A stretch of DNA of 64,000 nt from Aminipila sp963524205 (GCA_963524205.1 CAURED010000001.1:186001-250000); one strand, 5' to 3'. Positions 8,157 to 18,495 are shown, counted from the first letter of the stretch. Notes: generated by a model not told the origin, from the sequence alone. Translations and numbers: made by a program.

Positions 8157-10220
8157 TTATCTAATCTTAAATCTTGCGATTTGATCTTTAAGTAATTGAG
8201 CCTGTGCAGACAGTTCCTGACTAGTAGCCGCACTTTCTTCCGCTGTAGCCGCATTGGTCTGAACAACATTTGAAATCTGCTCAATACCCGCTGTAACTTC
8301 TTCCAAAGATATTGATTGAACTTCAGTTTTCTCAGAAATTTCCCCTATAGCAGAAATGATTTCTTTCGTACCCATCACAACATTTTCTAGAGAAGTTGCT
8401 GTAATTTCAGCAAATTTAGCACCCTCCTGTACCGATTTAAGCGAACTTTCAATTAAACCAGTAGTATTTTTAGCAGCCTCTGCACTCTTTGATGCAAGAT
8501 TTCTTACTTCATCTGCGACAACTGCAAACCCCTTGCCTGCTGCTCCAGCTCTGGCAGCTTCAACAGCGGCATTCAGCGCTAATATGTTAGTTTGGAAAGC
8601 TATATCTTCAATAGTCTTAATAATATTTCCAATCTGACTTGAAGTATTAGTTATATCATCCATAGCCTTAAGGAGTTCGTGCATCTGTTTATTACTATTT
8701 TCTAACTCTGTTCCAACTGCCTCTGCCTTATCATTAGCATTATTGGCATGCATTGCACTTACCTTTACCTGATCAGTAATCTCTATAATCTTAGCAGAAA
8801 GTTCCTCTACCGAACTTGCCTGTTGAATTGCCCCTTGACTTAATGATTGCGAACCATCTGAAAATTGTTCAGCACCATTTGCCACTTGTTCAGCCGCTAC
8901 TCTCATTTCGTTAAAGGTTATATTTAACGAATCTAAAATTTTGTTTAGATCCATCTTTATTCTATTGAAGTCCCCCATAAAATCTTTTTGAATAGTCATA
9001 TCCAAGTTCCCTGATGCAACATTTTCAAGTACTTCGGATATTTCATTAATATGTTCTCCTAATATCTTGGAAGTTTCCGTAAAGATTTTAGCTAGCAGAC
9101 CTAATTCATCTTCTTTATAAATCATGTCTGTATTGTGAGAAAGATCACCACTTCCCATCTTTTCTGCTAAACGCATTACATTATCTACTGGCGCAAGACC
9201 TTTCTTTAGTGCCATAACACTAACAAGAATAAGTACAGCTAATCCAACCGCTCCAATGCCTGATAATGCTAAAGCAATCTTCATTACGGAACTCATTGCC
9301 TCACTTTTATTTACAACAAAAGCACTTGACCAATTAACATCAGTTCCCCCTAATGTAAGTGGCTTGTGCATAACTAACGCTTTCTTTCCGTTTGCGTAAG
9401 GGTTGTTAACCTCGTCCGTTATTGATTTTCCGTTTTTAACAGCCTTTTGAATCTCCTCATAATCTGAAACTGATTTTGGAACACTTCCAACAGTTTTTTT
9501 ATCTACAGTATTAGCCATACAAGTTCCCTGACTTGTAACTATGTAACTATATGATGTCTTATATCCTCCATTAATATAATTTAGCCCTTGTATGCTATTC
9601 ATATCAATATCACAATTTGCAACACCTAAGAATTCACCATTTGCATTTACAATAGGACAACTTAAAGTAATCAACCATACTTTTTCACCTGTAGTTAGTT
9701 CATATTCATATGGTTCTGTCACATGAGTTGACAAATTTTCCTTTGCAGGCAAATAATAATCTGCAGTTCCGTAAGAATCAAAGTCATTTAAAATATCAAG
9801 TCCTGAGCTTGAGCCATCACGGTAAACATAATATGAAAGCCCGTTAGGTGTATTGGGCATAAATTTATTAGGCTCAAATGCATAATATGCTGAAAATATC
9901 TTGTCATTTTTTAATACCCCTTGCAAAGACTCTATCAGCATTTTATTTGCATTTTCACTGTCAAGCGTTTGATATCTCTGTACCTCTAGAGATAACGCTT
10001 GAGAAAAGATATTCATACTATCTAAATATGATAAAACTTCTTTAGCATTTTCATCCGCAATATAATTTAGTTCTTTTTCTGTCATTTTAGTTACGGTAGT
10101 ACTTGTTAACCAACTCAAACAAGAACACATAACAACTATTACAATTAAGATTATAATTGCCATAGTAATAGGTATTTTTACTGACAGTCTGTTTCTCCAT
10201 AAAATTTTTCCTTCATTCAT
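8157..10220 (-). CDS. Methyl-accepting chemotaxis protein with double Cache sensor
   Basis: A 687-residue transmembrane chemoreceptor. TM1 lies at about residues 16-40. An extracellular double-Cache ligand domain follows (family-typical segments YYAFEPNK, GLDILNDFDSYGTADYY and CDIDMNSIQGL). TM2 is near 310-335, followed by HAMP and a cytoplasmic methylation/signalling domain ending at the stop. The CheA/CheW-binding tip reads IEDIAFQTNILALNAAVEAA. Double-Cache receptors often bind amino acids or carboxylates, but the ligand is not readable here. The start ATG has AAGGAG seven bases upstream; a GTG one codon earlier is less likely. It is neighboured by a second receptor with its own terminator. 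Confidence 0.95.
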   Translation of the reverse strand: MNEGKILWRNRLSVKIPITMAIIILIVIVVMCSCLSWLTSTTVTKMTEKELNYIADENAKEVLSYLDSMNIFSQALSLEVQRYQTLDSENANKMLIESLQGVLKNDKIFSAYYAFEPNKFMPNTPNGLSYYVYRDGSSSGLDILNDFDSYGTADYYLPAKENLSTHVTEPYEYELTTGEKVWLITLSCPIVNANGEFLGVANCDIDMNSIQGLNYINGGYKTSYSYIVTSQGTCMANTVDKKTVGSVPKSVSDYEEIQKAVKNGKSITDEVNNPYANGKKALVMHKPLTLGGTDVNWSSAFVVNKSEAMSSVMKIALALSGIGAVGLAVLILVSVMALKKGLAPVDNVMRLAEKMGSGDLSHNTDMIYKEDELGLLAKIFTETSKILGEHINEISEVLENVASGNLDMTIQKDFMGDFNRIKMDLNKILDSLNITFNEMRVAAEQVANGAEQFSDGSQSLSQGAIQQASSVEELSAKIIEITDQVKVSAMHANNANDKAEAVGTELENSNKQMHELLKAMDDITNTSSQIGNIIKTIEDIAFQTNILALNAAVEAARAGAAGKGFAVVADEVRNLASKSAEAAKNTTGLIESSLKSVQEGAKFAEITATSLENVVMGTKEIISAIGEISEKTEVQSISLEEVTAGIEQISNVVQTNAATAEESAATSQELSAQAQLLKDQIARFKIR

Positions 10221-10362
10221 CACAATTCTCCTTCTACAATTATCAAATACAACTCTAATTTATTTTTTGTCAATGAAAATAGATATAAGATTTCTAAGTG
10301 TGTTAGAATAATATTTGGGTTAATTTTAGCATTTTATGTCAGTAAAAGCAACGAATTCAGTC

Positions 10363-10410
10363 AAAAAAGCAGAAAACCAACATCACCATTGTTGTTTTTC
10401 TGCTTTTTTT
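10363..10410 (-). terminator. Intrinsic terminator after the second chemoreceptor gene
   Basis: A stem AAAAAAGCAGAAAA plus CAACA pairs with TGTTG and TTTTTCTGCTTTTTT, with T-runs on both strands. It lies directly downstream of the 10453-12162 gene. Confidence 0.85.
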
Positions 10411-10452
10411 GTCTTATTGAAATATATTAAATTAATCTGTTTTATATGGTTT

Positions 10453-12162
10453 TTAATCCCTTAATTTAAAGTTACAAATTAAGTCTTTTAACATTTGTGC
10501 TTGTCCTGATAGTTCTTCACTTGCCGCAGCACTCTCCTCTGCAGTAGCAGCATTAGTTTGTACAACAGTTGAAATCTGGTCTACTCCCAGATTAATTTGT
10601 GCAATTGAAGTAGCCTGCTCAATTGATGCAGCTGCAATTTTATCAATTAGACTTACTGCTTCGTTTGTTACCATTGCACTTTCATCTAAAGCACTTGCTG
10701 TTTTGCCAGCAAGTGCGGAACCATTTTCAACTGCTTCAAGTGTTTCGTTAATTAAAGAAGTTGTACTTTTGGCTGCTTCTGCTGATTTACCAGCAAGGTT
10801 TCTTACCTCATCTGCAACCACTGCAAAACCTTTTCCTGCGCTACCTGCTCTTGCTGCCTCTACAGCAGCATTTAAAGCAAGAATATTTGTCTGAAATGCA
10901 ATATCTTCAATTACTTTAATAATTTTCGATATTTCAGAGGACTTTATTGTTATTTGGTCCATAGCATCTACCATGTTTTTCATTTGATCATTACTGTTTT
11001 GCAGCTCTCTGCCTGCCAAATCAGCTCTATCATGTGCTGATCTGGCATTCAATGCATTTTGATTAATATGTTCACTAATTTCAGTAAGAGATGCGGATAG
11101 TTCTTCAATAGAACTTGCCTGTTCTGTTGCCCCCTGGGATAATGCTTGGGCCCCATTTGCTACTTGATCTGATCCATTTGCTACTTCATCTGCTAATCTA
11201 TTGATTTGTAGTAATGTAATACTTAAATTCTCCAGAAGCGCCTGCATATTATCCTTTAATATTTTAAATTGACCCAAATATTCTCTTTGCGGTTGAATTG
11301 TTAAATCTCCTTGTGACACACTTAACAGAGAATCCGAAATTTCATCAATATATCCCTGATAATTAACCAGCCTGTCTATAGTCAGGTTAAACGACTTGGC
11401 AAGTTTTCCAACTTCATCTTGCGAATTTATGGAAAGATTAACATCAAAATCACCGTCCGCAATTTGTTGTGCCCCCTTTGTGATTCTTAAAATAGGCTTC
11501 ACAATTGCAGTTGCTATAAAATAAATAGCTATCACAACCACTAATAGTATTAAAGCAATCAACACTGCTACAGATTTGATTGTAGATTCAATGCCATTAT
11601 CTAATAAAACATTAATAGATTCCATAGGTACACCAACAAAATAAATGCCTATTATATTTTTATTAGAATCATAAATTGGTTTATACCCTGTCATATATGA
11701 CTTATTCAGGATATCCGCCTGTCCATAGTATGCCTTCCCTTTAGATATTTCCTCATAAGCTTTTCCTTTTATATCTAATGTTGTCCCGATAACTCTGTTA
11801 CCTTTATCATCAGTAATAGTAGTAAGTATACGTTTATAATCACTGCCATCTTTGGCGAAAACAGTGGCAACAACATTCATATTTTCAGCTAACTTATCAA
11901 TATATTCATATCTTTCATCAATTGGTTTCCCAAATTGATCTACGAGCTTTCCTTCACTTGAAAGATTTACAGAACCAAACTGTTCCTCAACATATAGTCT
12001 AAGCATATTATTATCACCATTTAATTGATTCTCCATTTGTGTTTTCATAATGGCATCAGTAACGTTAAATCCTTTAATAAGTCCAACCGTTACTGTCAAC
12101 AGAGACGATACAATAACCAAAACAAGTACAGCTAAAATCATTTTTCCTTTTAAACTTCTCAT
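10453..12162 (-). CDS. Methyl-accepting chemotaxis protein with Cache_3-type sensor
   Basis: A 569-residue chemoreceptor. The start MRSLKGKM was chosen over the longer frame because GGAGG lies about ten bases before it and the longer start has no such site. TM1 is at about residues 8-30. The extracellular part carries the single-Cache pattern VVATVFAKDG, GNRVIGTTL, GKAYYGQADI and YMTGYKPIYD. TM2 is near 195-220, followed by HAMP and the signalling domain with tip IEDIAFQTNILALNAAVEAA. The signalling half is closely related to the neighbouring receptor's, but the sensor differs, so the pair probably senses different ligands through the same kinase. Confidence 0.94.
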   Translation of the reverse strand: MRSLKGKMILAVLVLVIVSSLLTVTVGLIKGFNVTDAIMKTQMENQLNGDNNMLRLYVEEQFGSVNLSSEGKLVDQFGKPIDERYEYIDKLAENMNVVATVFAKDGSDYKRILTTITDDKGNRVIGTTLDIKGKAYEEISKGKAYYGQADILNKSYMTGYKPIYDSNKNIIGIYFVGVPMESINVLLDNGIESTIKSVAVLIALILLVVVIAIYFIATAIVKPILRITKGAQQIADGDFDVNLSINSQDEVGKLAKSFNLTIDRLVNYQGYIDEISDSLLSVSQGDLTIQPQREYLGQFKILKDNMQALLENLSITLLQINRLADEVANGSDQVANGAQALSQGATEQASSIEELSASLTEISEHINQNALNARSAHDRADLAGRELQNSNDQMKNMVDAMDQITIKSSEISKIIKVIEDIAFQTNILALNAAVEAARAGSAGKGFAVVADEVRNLAGKSAEAAKSTTSLINETLEAVENGSALAGKTASALDESAMVTNEAVSLIDKIAAASIEQATSIAQINLGVDQISTVVQTNAATAEESAAASEELSGQAQMLKDLICNFKLRD

Positions 12163-12424
12163 TAAATACATACCTCCAAATTTGTAGTCATTGTATAGCA
12201 AGTCCGTCAACTTTTTTAAATTATTGGGATATCTATACATTTTAATTATCATAAACTTACTAATACACGTTAGCTTTTTAATGCATAAATTAACATATTT
12301 TATGAACTACGTCAATGGTTTATAAAAATTATGTCGAATTATGTTTAAAAAAGTAATTACTTGAATATTTAATACCACATTTTTACTATATATAAACAAA
12401 GTAAAGCTTTAATTTCCAAAATTT

Positions 12425-12482
12425 AAGTATACTATTTTGAAAAAATCAAGTATACTTATAGGTAAACTAGGTTTTATATAAT
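12425..12482 (+). promoter_or_regulatory. Probable TetR autoregulatory region
   Basis: Two copies of AAGTATACT, at 12425-12433 and within the perfect 10-base palindrome AAGTATACTT at 12448-12457, lie 23 bases apart. They sit upstream of a TATAAT -10 box (12477-12482) about 30 bases before the regulator's ATG. The -35 is poor. Paired palindromes in front of a TetR gene suggest self-repression. The remaining 12163-12424 stretch is AT-rich with no recognisable gene. Confidence 0.35.
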
Positions 12483-12513
12483 AATGTCTAAATCTGTCTG
12501 GTGGGAGGACAAT

Positions 12514-13095
12514 ATGGATAAAAAAAATCAAATACTTAATGCTGCTTATAATCTTTTTGCTGAAAAAGGATACAGCCTATCAATGTCTGAAATTGCAGAA
12601 ATGGTCAAAATCAAAACGCCTTCTCTATATAGTCATTTTAAAAGTAAGGATGAAATTATTGAATTAATAATAAAAGCTGAAATCGAACATTGTTTTGATA
12701 CAATCCACAAGAAAGCACAAAAATTAAAAGATAAAAGTTGTGAGGAAAAGCTTAAAAATATATTGTTTTATACTATTGAATATTGTGATAAAGGCAGTCA
12801 CTTAAGATTTTGGAGGAATATAGCTTTATTAGAAAACAAGAAGCTTAGAAATATGAGTACAACTTTCATTCAGGAGCGGGATAACTGTTTGGTTGATAAT
12901 ATAAAAAGTTGTTTTGAAAAAGGAATTAAAGATAAAGAAATTAAAGATACTGTAAATGAAGGGCAAGTTTATTTATATTTTTCCATGATACAAGGTATCT
13001 TGAATGCAACACTTTTGATTCAAGATAATACAATAACCACTGAAAATTTTGCATCAATGGCTTGGGATGCCTATTGGGATGGTATCAAGGCCTGA
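12514..13095 (+). CDS. TetR/AcrR-family transcriptional regulator
   Basis: A 193-residue regulator. The helix-turn-helix occupies about residues 5-50 (ILNAAYNLFAEKGY, MSEIAEMVKIKTPSLYSHF). The C-terminal helical ligand domain has no recognisable subfamily marks. The start MDKKNQIL was chosen because GGGAGG lies seven bases upstream; an earlier ATG 30 bases upstream lacks a site. The gene converges on mutY and has no adjacent partner in the same direction, so its target beyond itself is unknown. Confidence 0.92.
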   Translation: MDKKNQILNAAYNLFAEKGYSLSMSEIAEMVKIKTPSLYSHFKSKDEIIELIIKAEIEHCFDTIHKKAQKLKDKSCEEKLKNILFYTIEYCDKGSHLRFWRNIALLENKKLRNMSTTFIQERDNCLVDNIKSCFEKGIKDKEIKDTVNEGQVYLYFSMIQGILNATLLIQDNTITTENFASMAWDAYWDGIKA

Positions 13096-13101
13096 GAAAA
13101 G

Positions 13102-13145
13102 AAAAAAAGCAACTGATACGTTTTACATTTCAGTTGCTTTTTTTT
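13102..13145. terminator. Bidirectional terminator overlapping the mutY 3' end
   Basis: A stem of AAAAAAAGCAACTGA with TCAGTTGCTTTTTTT and T-runs on both strands. Its right arm encodes the last residues of MutY (KKATEM), so one sequence serves as coding end and as terminator for two converging genes. Confidence 0.85.
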
Positions 13146-14184
13146 CACAAACCTTTATAAAATCCTTAAAAGCCGTTGGAACAGCATATTTCTGGTTTAT
13201 TTCATTTTTTGTTACCCAAATGAAATCTAATTTACTTTTATCTGTCTCTGCATCAATAAAGAATCCATTCATATGCCATTCCCTATGGCTAAATATATGC
13301 TTTGATGGTCTTAGCTCTGTAATCTGTTTAACTTCAATTCCCATATCTGTCAAAACCTCCTTACATTGCTCTTCGGTCAGATAAACATCCACGTTAGGAA
13401 ATTCCCAAAGATTCGGCAGTAACCCTCCTGCTTCTCTTTTTCGAAGGGCAAACTTTTCCTTTGATGAAATCACAAAAACTGTCTTCCTATCAATACTACG
13501 TACCTTTTTTAAAACTTTAATAGGGATTTCTGATGTTAGTCCATGCCTATATGCCTTACAATGCTTGCTGACTGGGCACTGGCTACATTTTGGTTCTCCA
13601 TTTGGAATACAAATTGTTGCACCTAAATCCATCAATGCCTGATTAAAATTGCCCGGTTCTTCCTGCGAAACTAGCTGAGCCGCAATTTCTTGCATTTGTT
13701 TTCTTATTTTAGTATTACTGATATCTTCATGGCTTGCAAGTAATCGGGCTATAATACGTAAAACATTTCCATCTACTGCAGGAACTGGTTTTCCAAACGC
13801 AATAGAAGCAATGGCCCCTGCTGAATAAGGTCCGATTCCTGGAAGCGAAACCAACTGTGTAAATTCTGATGGAAGTTCTCCCTGATGCTCTGCAACAAGA
13901 ATCTGAGCAGCTTTCTTCAAATTAAGTGCTCTGTTGTAATAGCCAAGCCCCTGCCATAGTTTCAGTAATTTATCTTCCTCTACAGTAGCAAGTGCTTGTA
14001 CAGTAGGCAATTCACAAATAAAATTCATAAAATAAGGTATAACTGTGTCTACTCTGGTTTGCTGTAACATCATTTCTGATATCCAAACTCTATAAGGTGT
14101 GGGCTCGCTTCTCCATGGAAGTACTCTGGCGTTTTTATGATACCATTCTAGGAGATCACACTGAAACTGATGATTATTCCTCAT
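13123..14184 (-). CDS. mutY: A/G-specific adenine DNA glycosylase
   Basis: A 353-residue MutY, which removes adenine mispaired with 8-oxoguanine. Visible are LPWR, the catalytic-Glu segment ISEMMLQQTRVDTVIPYF, the helix-hairpin-helix LPGIGPYSAGA with the catalytic Asp in VDGNV, and the [4Fe-4S] cysteines C-x7-C-x2-C-x5-C (CIPNGEPKCSQCPVSKHC). The C-terminal NUDIX-like domain follows, with FALRKREAGGLLPNLWEFP. The ATG was chosen over an upstream TTG. The start overlaps the end of the cupin gene by 11 bases, implying translational coupling in a nifJ-cupin-mutY operon. Confidence 0.95.
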   Translation of the reverse strand: MRNNHQFQCDLLEWYHKNARVLPWRSEPTPYRVWISEMMLQQTRVDTVIPYFMNFICELPTVQALATVEEDKLLKLWQGLGYYNRALNLKKAAQILVAEHQGELPSEFTQLVSLPGIGPYSAGAIASIAFGKPVPAVDGNVLRIIARLLASHEDISNTKIRKQMQEIAAQLVSQEEPGNFNQALMDLGATICIPNGEPKCSQCPVSKHCKAYRHGLTSEIPIKVLKKVRSIDRKTVFVISSKEKFALRKREAGGLLPNLWEFPNVDVYLTEEQCKEVLTDMGIEVKQITELRPSKHIFSHREWHMNGFFIDAETDKSKLDFIWVTKNEINQKYAVPTAFKDFIKVCEKKATEM

Positions 14185-14524
14185 TTTGCGGAAATACAAC
14201 TACTAACATCATTTTAAAAGTCTCCTGTGCAGATACAGCATGTGGTTTCTTTGCTGGCATAATCAATGTTTCATTTGCCTTTAATACATATTCCACTCCA
14301 TCCACAGTAAATTTACCGGTACCCTCCAAAATAGTAACCATAGCATCTCCACTTGAATCGTGAGAACTGATTTGTTCACCTTTATCAAAGGCAAATAATG
14401 TGATACTTACAGCTGAATTTTGAACTAAGGTTTTACTTACAACCTGACCTGGAAGGACTTCAACCTGATTTGCCAATGAGATTACTTCTCCATGATTAAT
14501 GTTTTTAATAAATACGTTTTTCAT
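14174..14524 (-). CDS. Small cupin protein
   Basis: A 116-residue single-domain cupin. Motif 1 has a degenerate metal site (EQISSHDSSGDAMVTILEG, with a single His) and motif 2 has LIMPAKKPHAV. Such stand-alone cupins have unknown function; metal binding is uncertain with only part of the usual His set. AAAGGAGG precedes the start. It lies 40 bases after nifJ and overlaps mutY, which suggests co-transcription, possibly linked to redox or oxidative stress (inference). Confidence 0.85.
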   Translation of the reverse strand: MKNVFIKNINHGEVISLANQVEVLPGQVVSKTLVQNSAVSITLFAFDKGEQISSHDSSGDAMVTILEGTGKFTVDGVEYVLKANETLIMPAKKPHAVSAQETFKMMLVVVFPQNEE

Positions 14525-14564
14525 TATTAATTCCTCCTTTAAATAATATTTTCTTATACATGAC

Positions 14565-17500
14565 TTACGATAAGGCTAATTTCTTATACCTTTCATAGCG
14601 TTCTCTCGAATTTTTTTCTGCCATTATAAACAATTCTTCTGCCTCATCTGGAAATATTTTAGCTAAAGAACTGTAGCGGACCTGACCCATAAGAAAGTCA
14701 CGGAAACTTTCTGTTGGTTCTTTTGAATCAAGGATAAAGGGGTTCTTTCCTTCGTTCTTTAAGTCCGGATTATAACGATATAAGTGCCAATACCCAGCCT
14801 TAACAGCTCTTTGAATTGTCTCCATGCTTCTACCCATACCTTCCTTTATTCCATGACTTATACATGGTGCATAGGCAATGATGAGAGATGGTCCTTTATA
14901 GCTTTCTGCCTCCACTACTGCTTTCATAAATTGAGCATTATCTGCATGAATGCCAACCTGTGCTACGTAAACATTTCCATATGTCATCATCATTAAACCA
15001 AGGTCTTTCTTTCCTGACTTTTTACCTGAAGACGCAAATTTAGCAATAGCTGCAGTTGGAGTTGATTTGGAAGCTTGACCTCCAGTGTTAGAATAAACCT
15101 CTGTATCAAATACAAGCACGTTGATGTCCTCGCCAGATGACATAACCTGGTCAAGCCCGCCAAAGCCAATATCATATGCCCAACCATCGCCACCGACAAT
15201 CCAATGAGAACGTTTTGTCAGATAATCTTTACGTTGTTTAATACAATCTATCAATTGCATAATTTTAGGATTAGGATTCTTGTAAATATCTAAGGATTTG
15301 AGTAATTTATCACTTATCTGCTTACTGATGCTCCCATCCTCTTTATTGTGTATCCAATCGCTGATTAGGTTCTTAATATTTTCATCTATATTGTTCTCAA
15401 TCAATTTTGTCATATTTTCTTCGAGATTATTTCTCATTTGCTTGACTGCAAGATACATCCCAAAACCAAACTCTGCATTATCTTCAAAAAGTGAACTAGC
15501 CCAAGCCGGACCTTTTCCCTCTTGGTTAGTAGAGTATGAAGTACTTGGTGCACTGGCTCCCCAAATAGATGAGCATCCAGTTGCATTGGCAATCATCATA
15601 CGCTCCCCAAATAATTGAGTAATCAGCTTAATATATGATGGCTCTCCACAACCGGCACATGCACCTGAGAATTCCATTAGCGGTTCCTTGAATTGGCTAT
15701 CTTTAAATGATTTACCAAGCGCTACCTTAGTTTTATACCCAACTTCGCAGTTAGCAAACTTCCAGTTTTCTACTTGTTCATTTTGTGTGATGGCAGGTTT
15801 CATGATTAATGCTTTTTCCTTTGCGGGACAAATATCGGCGCAATTACCACAACCTGTACAATCCATAGGACTAATCTGCATTCTAAAATGCAATCCTTCA
15901 TATACTTTGCCTTCTGCTTTTCGTGTTTCAAAAGAAATTGGTGCCTTACTCACTTCCTCATTCGTAAGAAGGAATGGCCTTATTACTGCATGTGGACAAA
16001 TATACGAGCATTGGTTGCACTGGATGCAGTTTTCTTCAATCCACTCAGGAATATTAATTGCAATCCCACGTTTTTCATAGGCAGTAGTTCCAGATGGAAA
16101 AGTACCATCTTCTCTACCCTTAAATGCACTGACAGGAAGCTTCTGTCCCTTCTGTGCCTGCATAGGCCTCATTATAATTTTTATAAAGTCAGGTTCTTCA
16201 TTAGATTCTTTTGTATCCATTTTTTGATTTCCATTTAAATTTAACCAGGTCTTTGGAATCTCTACCTTATGAATACTTTCAACGCCTTTGATTATAGCTT
16301 CCTGGTTCATGTGAACCACTTTTTCTCCCTTTGTCTTGTAAGAATAGGTTACAGATTTATTTAGCTCATTAATAAACTCTTCTTGTGAAAGGATTTGAAT
16401 GAGTTTAAAAAAAGCGCCTTGCATCACCATGTTTATACGATTACCCAGACCAATGTCTTTAGCAATTTTAATTGCATTAATTGTATAAAATTTTATATTC
16501 TTTTCTGCAATTATCTTTTTATATTTAAAAGGTAGATATTCTTCCAATTGTTCGTCTGACCATTGACAATTAAGAACAAAAATACCCCCAGTCTTTATAT
16601 CATCAAGTATATCATACTTATTGACATATGATTGGTTATGACAGGCTACATAATCTGCATTTCCAACGAGATATGTGGATTTAATTGGTGATTTCCCAAA
16701 CCTAAGGTGAGAAATAGTTACACCTCCAGATTTCTTAGAGTCATAATCAAAATATGCTTGAACGTGATTATCGGTTTTATTACCAATAATCATAATAGCC
16801 TGCTTATTCGACCCCACCGTTCCGTCAGAACCTAATCCCCAGATCTTGCATGAGAAACGGTCAGATGGTTCTGTGGAACTGATACTAAGTCTTTCCAAGG
16901 AAGTATTTGTCACATCATCGACAATTCCAAGTGTAAAATGTTTGTTTGGATATTTTTGTTTTAAATTTTCATATACAGCAGTAATGTCTATTGAATCGGT
17001 ATCCTTTGAACCTAAACCGTATCTGCCGCCAATAATCATTGGGGCATCCTCCATCCCAATATAGCAACTACATACATCAAGGAATAGAGGTTCACCAATT
17101 GCTCCTGGTTCTTTCGTACGATCTAAAACAGCAATTTTTTTAACTGTATTAGGAATGCAGTTTAGCAAATGTTTCACAGAAAAAGGCCGGAATAGGTGAA
17201 CCTTTACCAAACCATATTTTTCTCCTCTTGAATTATAATAGTCTATAGTCTCCTCAATAGTCTCAGTTACAGATCCCATTGCTATAATGATATACTCTGC
17301 ATCTAGGGCGCCATAATAGTCGAAAAGGCCATATTTTCTACCAGTTTTATTGCACATCTTGTCTAAATATTCTTCAACAACTGAAATCAGATTATTATAA
17401 AACGGATTACTTGCTTCCCTTCCTTGAAAATAAATATCTGGGTTCTGTGCGGTTCCTCTGGTTACCGGATGATTTGGTGACAGAGCTCTGTCCCTGAAAT

Positions 17501-18104
17501 CCTGAATTGCCTTATAATCTATCATCTGAGCATAATCAGAGTATTCAAGAGCTTCCACATTGTGTATTTCATGAGAAGTTCTAAATCCATCAAAAAAATG
17601 TAAAAATGGTACTCTTCCTTTGATTGCAGATAAATGTGCAATGGGGGCAAAATCTATAACCTCTTGTACTGACCCACTGGCTAACATGGCACATCCTGTT
17701 TGCCTTACTGCCATCACATCCTGATGATCCCCAAATATACTAAGTGCATGCGTAGAAAGTGCCCTTGCACTAACATGGAGGACTCCCGGTAATAGTTCTC
17801 CTGCAACTTTATATAAGTTGGGAATCATTAATAGCAACCCTTGCGAGGCAGTAAATGTAGTTGTTAACGCTCCTGCCTGTAATGATCCGTGAAAAGCACC
17901 CGCTACACCTGCTTCTGACTGCATTTCAACCAGACTGACTTCCTGATCAAATATATTTTTTCTTCCCTTTGCAGACCAGTCATCCGTAATCTCAGCCATA
18001 CCAGAGGATGGCGTTATTGGATAGATTGCAGCCACATCTGTAAAAGCATATGCAACATATGCTGCTGCTGTATTACCGTCTAAAGTCATCTTTATCTTTG
18101 ACAT
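14565..18104 (-). CDS. nifJ: Pyruvate:ferredoxin (flavodoxin) oxidoreductase
   Basis: A 1179-residue one-chain enzyme that converts pyruvate and CoA to acetyl-CoA and CO2 with reduction of ferredoxin, central to anaerobic energy metabolism. Domains in order: the N-terminal pyrimidine-binding domain (YPITPSSGMAE), domain II/III (KEPGAIGEPLFLDV), the gamma-like domain (GLGSDGTVGSNK), the two-[4Fe-4S] ferredoxin domain with CIQCNQCSYICP and CTGCGNCADICP near 690-760, and the thiamine diphosphate domain with the proximal-cluster Cys in CAGCGEPSY and GGDGWAYDIG. Length and motifs are normal. GGAG lies seven bases before the ATG. It heads the operon with the cupin gene and mutY. Confidence 0.98.
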   Translation of the reverse strand: MSKIKMTLDGNTAAAYVAYAFTDVAAIYPITPSSGMAEITDDWSAKGRKNIFDQEVSLVEMQSEAGVAGAFHGSLQAGALTTTFTASQGLLLMIPNLYKVAGELLPGVLHVSARALSTHALSIFGDHQDVMAVRQTGCAMLASGSVQEVIDFAPIAHLSAIKGRVPFLHFFDGFRTSHEIHNVEALEYSDYAQMIDYKAIQDFRDRALSPNHPVTRGTAQNPDIYFQGREASNPFYNNLISVVEEYLDKMCNKTGRKYGLFDYYGALDAEYIIIAMGSVTETIEETIDYYNSRGEKYGLVKVHLFRPFSVKHLLNCIPNTVKKIAVLDRTKEPGAIGEPLFLDVCSCYIGMEDAPMIIGGRYGLGSKDTDSIDITAVYENLKQKYPNKHFTLGIVDDVTNTSLERLSISSTEPSDRFSCKIWGLGSDGTVGSNKQAIMIIGNKTDNHVQAYFDYDSKKSGGVTISHLRFGKSPIKSTYLVGNADYVACHNQSYVNKYDILDDIKTGGIFVLNCQWSDEQLEEYLPFKYKKIIAEKNIKFYTINAIKIAKDIGLGNRINMVMQGAFFKLIQILSQEEFINELNKSVTYSYKTKGEKVVHMNQEAIIKGVESIHKVEIPKTWLNLNGNQKMDTKESNEEPDFIKIIMRPMQAQKGQKLPVSAFKGREDGTFPSGTTAYEKRGIAINIPEWIEENCIQCNQCSYICPHAVIRPFLLTNEEVSKAPISFETRKAEGKVYEGLHFRMQISPMDCTGCGNCADICPAKEKALIMKPAITQNEQVENWKFANCEVGYKTKVALGKSFKDSQFKEPLMEFSGACAGCGEPSYIKLITQLFGERMMIANATGCSSIWGASAPSTSYSTNQEGKGPAWASSLFEDNAEFGFGMYLAVKQMRNNLEENMTKLIENNIDENIKNLISDWIHNKEDGSISKQISDKLLKSLDIYKNPNPKIMQLIDCIKQRKDYLTKRSHWIVGGDGWAYDIGFGGLDQVMSSGEDINVLVFDTEVYSNTGGQASKSTPTAAIAKFASSGKKSGKKDLGLMMMTYGNVYVAQVGIHADNAQFMKAVVEAESYKGPSLIIAYAPCISHGIKEGMGRSMETIQRAVKAGYWHLYRYNPDLKNEGKNPFILDSKEPTESFRDFLMGQVRYSSLAKIFPDEAEELFIMAEKNSRERYERYKKLALS

Positions 18105-18130
18105 AATAATTCTCCAATTCTATCATTATT

Positions 18131-18325
18131 TTATAGCTGACTGCCATTGTCTACCCAATTTTTTGCTTTTCCAATATTATACTCCGATGGAATGTTTAAA
18201 TTGGTAATAGTAGCTATTTCCTCAGTGTTTGTCCATGCTGCTGTACCTTCATTGTTTGTAGCATCTACCTGGTTCAGTCTCATATTGTCCGCTCCACTTA
18301 GCGTATTGGTTGTATTATCCTGCAT
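18131..18325 (-). CDS. Small DUF3787-type spore-surface protein
   Basis: A 64-residue acidic/polar protein without signal peptide or membrane segment. The core GTAAWTNTEEI, then IPSEYNIGKAKNWVDNG, matches the DUF3787 pattern (TAAW, IPSE, AKxWVD) seen in small clostridial proteins, one of which was found on the Clostridioides difficile spore surface. AAGGAGG precedes the start. It sits upstream of nifJ, 26 bases away, but is probably expressed under sporulation control rather than with nifJ (inference). Confidence 0.65.
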   Translation of the reverse strand: MQDNTTNTLSGADNMRLNQVDATNNEGTAAWTNTEEIATITNLNIPSEYNIGKAKNWVDNGSQL

Positions 18326-18449
18326 TAATAATCATCCTCCTTAATTGGAAACTTAAGTAATAACTTTAAATTCCCCCAAAAATCAAGTTATTATGCTACA
18401 ATTTACACTTTTTTCTAAATATAGCATCCCAATCCCTTTTTGAATTCAT

Positions 18450-18480
18450 AAAAAAGAGTCCTTCAATCTTGAAGGACTCC
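18450..18480 (-). terminator. Intrinsic terminator after the MOSC-MogA gene
   Basis: An 11-bp stem GAGTCCTTCAA/TTGAAGGACTC with a very short loop, followed by TTTTTT on the minus strand. Confidence 0.88.
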
Positions 18481-18495
18481 TTGTTATAGTTTTAA